The notes beneath the pieces are model-generated. The model made no database searches. It saw only the letters and a list, made by a program, of their open reading frames with translations, and was not told the DNA's origin. Shown here piece after piece: positions 58,827 through 64,000 of a stretch of DNA of 64,000 bases. The stretch is from Rutpela maculata (taxonomy: Eukaryota; Arthropoda; Insecta; Coleoptera; Cerambycidae). The translations under genes were made by a program, and so were the position numbers. Each line of letters starts with the position of its first letter. Position 1 is the first letter of the stretch. The stretch spans positions 5,821,208 through 5,885,207 of the forward strand of contig OW386286.2 in the NCBI GenBank assembly GCA_936432065.2, in the 5' to 3' direction.

Positions 58827-59274
58827 AACCAAACAATAAACTATTTTTAGCGTAACCCAGGAACAACGACGTGGACGTAGTAGTCACGTAGTTTCGTTAG
58901 TTGATTTGTGGGACAGTTTTTTATGAGCACAAAAAAGATGAGGTAAGTATTTGGTACTGTTGTTGAGTTCCGTGATGGGACGTCTTGAGAAATAGCTGAT
59001 TTAATTTCTTTGGTCTCACATATTGATCAGTAAGACAAAGTACAGATATTCGTATAAGGATCAGAAACGGACATCCAATATATATTCTCAATGGATGATG
59101 ACTATCAATATTAGTAAATTAATAAGAAATGAACATCTAGTGGGTATTCCTTTATTGATAATATACACATATTCGTGCATGTATATAAAACAGACATCCA
59201 TAGGATATTCATATTATGACCTGAGATATGTGAACCCGACATGGATACCGTATGGATATCCTGTGCTGTCTGAG

Positions 59275-61739
59275 AAGTGGCCTCATTATCGACCTTTAAC
59301 CTTCCATATATTAAAATCCGTCAATTTTTCAGTCTTGCCCCATTGGGACTCTTGATCAAGAGGTCATCATAAGATGCAGCATATCTAAAATATAGACATT
59401 TTCAGTGGGGTCCAGAATCCTACCGTTTTGTGCGGTGTCCTTTGTTTCAAAAAATTAAAATATTCAAAGGTGCATGGAATGACCAACAACTGGTGTACCT
59501 TAAGGATATGGATATATATCAATAACTTAAACAATACATTTTGATTATTTTTACAGTAAACTCGTATGTAACAATTTTAAAAAATGTTAGCACTATATAC
59601 AGATCTGATTATGTACAAATTTATTCAAACTTACTAATATAATTGCATGAGTTAAATAAACGTCCTAAAAAAATACTTATCACAGTCACAAAAGTTACAC
59701 TTTTACACTTTGTTTGAGCTTCTCAGATTCACTCGATTATTTATATCTAAAACAAATGTAAATTAATTTTCTATTTAATTTATCTGTAATACTTTTTAAT
59801 TAACAAGAACTTAAAGCAAATACAGTAGTAAGTTTGTCTGTTTTTAGTTGTATATGTATTGCACCATTCCCAACCACCATGAAGAAAATATATACAAAAT
59901 TATAAGAGGATAAAAAAAGCTATATTTAAAATATTGAAGAGTATTTCCGATAAGCTTAACATTAAAAAATATACACAAGATATACAATATGAATAATATC
60001 AAAAAATATTCTGAGCATATTAACTTTTATACAATTGAATAGTCGGTACACCGCATAACAGCATTTTGCACTATACAATTATACATATTTCGAATAGTAC
60101 CTACAAAACATGATCATAACCTTATGTAACTAATTAGACTAGTATAAATATTGACAAAAATGTAAAATAAAAATAATTGTGATGTATAAAAAAATAATGT
60201 CACAATCATGAACAATATAACAGTAGTTATCCTTAAACCTAAGTGCATTTATTTAAGGTAGGTATGTGGCTATTCTAAGATAAGTGAAGCGGCTCTATCA
60301 GTGCTAGGATTAGTTTTCCGAAGTTTTATAGTTGCGAAATTGTTAGACCTGCAAAGAACCAACACCGAAGTTTAAAGAGTGTTTAAAAATATACAAGCAG
60401 CATGCCACATTACTGGACATTAATAAATTAGGCAAGCAAATACAATGGCACATGTACAGGGAAGCATAGTTGAATATTTTTTTCTTTGAATCTGCAACTT
60501 ATAAGTTTTGTTGAAAGTTAGCATAACATACGTTTCTTTGATCGTAATCATATAAAAGAGTACGACCCAAGCGAATCTTGCCTATGACGTTATGTAGTCC
60601 TATTGAAATCTAAAATGGCCGACAAATATTAAAAAACAATTTTGAGTCTTTTGATTTGCGTCAAGCTTGGTACAAAAGTTTGTGGTAAACATCAATCCAT
60701 GTTATGTGCAAGCCCATATTCAATTTAGATTAACATGCATTATATCGGGTGTAATTCATTTCATGTTGTTAAAAAATCTGGTAGTGGAGAGATTTGAAAG
60801 AAAAACCTACAAATGGGTCTAAAGCCTATACTGCCCTCCTAACTTAGAAAGCAGGATCTCCACCTTTACTGGTTTTGAGAAAACGTCTTTTTTAGTTTAT
60901 TTAGCTGGGCCACCACAAAAAACTTAATGAAAATTTTTGAAATTTGTTTTAAGTGTTGCAATATATGGTCAATATTACTTTCTAACTTAATCAAAGAGAT
61001 GTAAAAATGCCCGAAACGTACTAAAAACTCAGCAACTCGAAATTGACAAAATCTGGAGTTACTGCTTTTTAAGTTAGGACGGCAGTATAGTTCTGGGATT
61101 TTTTTTTAAATAAAATTGTTTGAGAGCTTCTGGACAGATCGTACCTATAATATTATCTAGGTCAGTAACACCTGTCAAACTAAACCAAGGTCAATATCTT
61201 TTTGCGAACTTTTTTAATGACCATTGCATAGATAATAAGAAATAAGCAACGTTCAAACCAGAAAAATGTTAAGAGGTCTACAGACGACCCAACTACCAAA
61301 ACCCAAACTTGTCGGTATGCTTTGAAGATTGCTAGAATTCCAGCAGACCATCTCATTTTGCTAATGAGTTCAAAGCATGCCAACAATGTTGGCTCCCGAC
61401 AGTTGGATCGTCTGTGGTCCACTTTACCCAACCTATTCGAGTACTGCGCCATCCTTTATGTATAAGAGTTCATTATTTAGTAATAAAAAAGGTGTAAAGG
61501 TCACCAACTTTTGTTTTGCTGCTTGTCATTATACCTTCACGCCTTCACGGCCTAACTGCTTTGTCCTAAAGCAAACAACACAGCATTTTGACCGGCACGC
61601 TTTAGCTCAAGATTTCGTAACAATTAGGAAAATGTAAATTCGCATATGTTTCTTCACAACTATACGTTCATTGACCAACAGAAGGTAGAGGTCTCCAAAC
61701 TTTTATGGTCCCTCTACATACCAGCTCACAGTGTAGCAG
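59275..61739. other. AT-rich flank, no gene recognised
   Basis: No array, inverted repeat or recognisable coding segment. Open frames such as 61180-61452 (minus) and 61377-61637 (plus) show no motif I know. Part may be intergenic or 3' flank of the gene at the right edge. Confidence 0.45.
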
Positions 61740-61744
61740 CAAGC

Positions 61745-61875
61745 TTATATGTTAATATGTGAAACTGTGCACTCTTCCATGCTGTTACTGATTGTGATAC
61801 TACGCCTGATTTTACTGAGAAAGGTAAGAAAGCAGATTGTGACAAATGGTTTCACATTGGACAATATTCAATAAA
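61745..61875 (+). pseudogene. Degenerate mobile-element protein fragment with CDT motif
   Basis: One frame reads ALFHAVTDCDTTPDFTEKGK, then KADCDKW. It resembles a 'FHA.TGCDT.S.F.GKGK..AWDTW' motif that I recall from large uncharacterised proteins in many invertebrate genomes, thought to be repeat-derived. The canonical TGCDT is TDCDT here and flanking frames are broken. This assignment is from memory of a motif and is tentative. Confidence 0.4.
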
Positions 61876-61971
61876 AAAAAAAAAATAGGAAAATACCCCA
61901 TTGTGAGACACGTTTCTCCTCCCCCCGCTTATCAATTATGGGACCTGGACAAAAAAAGATTCCATTTAACG

Positions 61972-61977
61972 TTTATT
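61972..61977 (-). promoter_or_regulatory. Candidate polyadenylation signal AATAAA
   Basis: TTTATT on the plus strand is AATAAA on the minus strand, about 490 bases after the stop codon at 62467. Such hexamers are frequent in AT-rich DNA, so this is only a candidate. Confidence 0.3.
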
Positions 61978-62466
61978 TTAGCTACAGTGTGCGTTACTTA
62001 TTCATGGCGCCTTATGTGGGGCCATTTTTAATTAAAATATATGACGTCCAGTTTCAACATGGGCATGCACAATACGTGATATCCTCTGATATGTACCCAT
62101 AAACTTTTGTAACGAAGAAGCAAATCAAGATGTTTAAAATTAGGTTTTTATATTTTTGGTCATCTTGGACTTCCACTGGACATAGGCAAAACCCCCTTGG
62201 AGTTTTGCTCTTATCTGTTTAGTGTTACAAAGATCAATGCCAGCTTGCTATCAGAAAGTGAACGATTTTCGTTAGAAAACAAGCGCTTGTTAACTTCACT
62301 GGTTTCGATATGTCACAACTTTTAAGATTTTAAACCTCATTTCAATGGAAAAGAGTTTTACCTTGCCATACAGTTCTGGATATTAATTTTTTTCTATGTT
62401 ATATCAAAAACAAACTTTCTTAAAATAGTATAAGTTGCAGATGCAAAGATAAATCGATTGTGAGAC

Positions 62467-64000
62467 TCATTTCCTTGGTGAGGTGGCTGTTGAGTCCAAC
62501 CCCCAGAGGTCATACCAAGGCCCGTACATATTCCCATTATGCGGCGATTTTTCGTCAAACTTTGAATTATATTCAGGGTTTTTTAGCCTTTTCTGCAACG
62601 TCTCGCCATACTCCATTAGTCCGATATCTTGCTCGTATTTGCTATGTGAAGAATTATTGCTGTTAGTTTTGGTTAGTTTAGTTCTTGGGAGGAACTGCCT
62701 GTTTTCTACAGCATCAGAGAGCTCGTCGTTGGGTGAGTCGTAGTACTTCAGTTTGTCTCGTTTATCAGAATCCGTATGAGATCGTCGGTTGTTCGTCATA
62801 GTCCTGTTATCTCTATCGGAATCTATGCTTTCGTAACTTGGCCGTCCACGCCTGTCGACGGTATTACTTCTGTTATTAGACTCAGAATAATAGCGCCGTT
62901 TGTCCTGGGCGGTTGTTTCGTTATTTCGTTTGACGTGATTTTGGGAATAATATCTGTCATTCTCTATCCTTTCCTTTTCTCCATTTTCATCATTCTGCAC
63001 TTCGATGCCGAAAGTTTTAAAGCTATTTGTATGTCTCTTGTCCTGATATTGAATTATGTCCTCGTTGTCATCCTCTGGATTGATTTTTTTAACGGAATTG
63101 TTTCTTTCAAGCCGCATGTTTATAATATTTTTTTCTTGTACAGCGTTCCTACTTTGGTTGTTCAAATTATTTTCTTTATTGGGGGAGTACTTGCTAGTTT
63201 TCGAGAGTTTTTCCAATTTCTTACCCAACTCAGCTACGTTAGGGAACTGGTTTTCGTTTTTATTGACTTTCTGGTCATCTACTACTATGGAATCATACGG
63301 ATCATCGCTGGTCATATCCGACTCTTCCTCGGAATCAGTACCGGATGAGTCATTGGTATATTGCTGTAGGATGTTTTTTCTGTTGACAGTTTTCAACATC
63401 AAACCATCGCCATCATCGTCATAAAATTGGTGATCTAAATTATTAGGTTTCTTAGTAGATTTTGTAAAGGCGTTTTCAAAATCATCCTTTTCAGTTTTTG
63501 ACACTTTTCTGGACGAAAGATTCTGTTTTTGTTTGTCGTTAAAACTTTTGCTATGTCTGACCTCTTTCGATTTTTTTCTTTCTTTCTGTTTCTCTCCTAT
63601 GACGCTATCCTTTGTGTTATTGTTATTATTTATTGTTCTATCGGAATCATTAGATTTGTCACGACTTGGGCGTCGTATTCTCTCTTGGCTGTTTACTTTC
63701 TTTCTCATTTTAGGTTTTTCATTATTAACATCTACGAGGTCTCTGTGTTTCCAAAGTGCCATGCCTTCCAATATCTCGTTATCAGAGGCATTTTTACCAA
63801 ATTTCCAAAACGACTTGGTTCTCTTTACCAAATTCTTTCTTTCTTTAGTTAAAACCTCTGGATCGTCAGACATGTAGAAACGATTTTCGTTTAAATTGCC
63901 ATGGCTTCTGGATGGTTTTATATTGTTAGATTTTCTTAGGCTGCTCATTGTTTTATTCAGAGTATTGTTATTAGTATCTCCATTAAGTTCCTTTATTATT
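62467..64000 (-). CDS. Terminal coding exon of an unidentified host gene, partial
   Basis: The minus-strand frame is open from the right edge to a stop at 62467, at least 511 codons. The first in-frame ATG inside the window is at 63948-63946, but the frame stays open upstream of it to the edge (KELNGDTNNNTLNKT), so that Met is probably not the start and the exon or protein continues outside. The protein is mostly low-complexity and charged, with D/E patches (SSGTDSEEESDMTSDDPYD), N runs, many R/S/Y clusters and no membrane segment. It looks largely disordered. Two stretches look conserved-like: KRTKSFWKFGKNASDNEIL with EGMALWKHRDLVD near the start, and NGNMYGPWYDLWGLDS at the end. I do not recognise the gene. 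Length, normal codon use and absence of stops make real coding likely. Confidence 0.85.
   Translation of the reverse strand, partial: IIKELNGDTNNNTLNKTMSSLRKSNNIKPSRSHGNLNENRFYMSDDPEVLTKERKNLVKRTKSFWKFGKNASDNEILEGMALWKHRDLVDVNNEKPKMRKKVNSQERIRRPSRDKSNDSDRTINNNNNTKDSVIGEKQKERKKSKEVRHSKSFNDKQKQNLSSRKVSKTEKDDFENAFTKSTKKPNNLDHQFYDDDGDGLMLKTVNRKNILQQYTNDSSGTDSEEESDMTSDDPYDSIVVDDQKVNKNENQFPNVAELGKKLEKLSKTSKYSPNKENNLNNQSRNAVQEKNIINMRLERNNSVKKINPEDDNEDIIQYQDKRHTNSFKTFGIEVQNDENGEKERIENDRYYSQNHVKRNNETTAQDKRRYYSESNNRSNTVDRRGRPSYESIDSDRDNRTMTNNRRSHTDSDKRDKLKYYDSPNDELSDAVENRQFLPRTKLTKTNSNNSSHSKYEQDIGLMEYGETLQKRLKNPEYNSKFDEKSPHNGNMYGPWYDLWGLDSTATSPRK

Larger units (their letters stand above)
57518..59274. 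mobile_element. DNA element with CAGACAGCA ends and a ~60 bp tandem array
   Basis: The ends CCCAGACAGCA and, reversed, CTCAGACAGCA form short inverted repeats. The interior is rich in GGATATCC-type words. No transposase and no clear target duplication were found. The tandem part is split by an unrelated ~550 bp stretch (58485-59030), which itself holds the 10 bp array. Confidence 0.6.

Noticed and set aside
62776..63877. Plus-strand open frames up to 190 codons
   Set aside because: Shadows of the minus-strand coding exon; hydrophobic composition is the usual antisense effect.

Overview
The window looks like a repeat-rich, AT-rich stretch of an animal genome, most likely an insect. The signs are mariner-type transposase remains of a kind common in insects, several jockey-like non-LTR retrotransposon fragments, Helitron-related interspersed elements with tetranucleotide microsatellites, hAT- and piggyBac-like miniature elements, and very long satellite arrays. 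I cannot name the species. Only one host protein-coding stretch is convincing: a minus-strand open exon at the right edge (62467 to beyond 64000). Every other protein signal is a broken piece of a mobile element. I see no CRISPR array, rRNA, operon or bacterial-type signal.

Layout. 1-6650: AT-rich sequence with a retrotransposon C-terminus, mariner transposase fragments, an 18-19 bp minisatellite, a ~150 bp tandem repeat and a 'family 1' Helitron-like element. 6650-17353: a segmental duplication (6650-10560 and 12810-17353) whose copies carry different later insertions, including a perfect 226 bp palindrome and a long-inverted-repeat element. 17683-21244: one more family 1 element and two oppositely oriented copies of a second Helitron-like family that carries a tRNA-like module. 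21837-25899: an hAT-type miniature element with a perfect 8 bp target duplication, then a 3.4 kb structure of three consecutive foldbacks inside one outer inverted repeat. 26030-32706: a ~100 bp tandem array and three degenerate LINE fragments, one interrupted by a family 1 element. 32946-38244: family 1 copies, a 2.3 kb long-inverted-repeat element, a piggyBac-like miniature element in a TTAA site, and a 30 bp minisatellite. 39441-40784: a decayed mariner-type transposon. 40790-54900: about 13 kb of satellite built from 10-11 bp units around ACATGT, organised in three large units each ending in a LINE-like module, the third mostly inverted. 54927-55774: an element full of TGACGTCA sites. 57518-59274: an inverted-repeat element with a ~60 bp tandem array, enclosing a small 10 bp array like the big satellite's core. 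59275-62466: AT-rich flank or 3' UTR. 62467-64000: last coding exon of an unidentified host gene.

The elements do not form a working pathway. They record successive insertions, and the order of nesting can be read directly in several places. The most unusual signals are the helically phased ACATGT satellite, the multi-hairpin element at 22.5-25.9 kb, the CRE-rich element at 55 kb and the duplicated pair that shows empty and filled insertion sites side by side.
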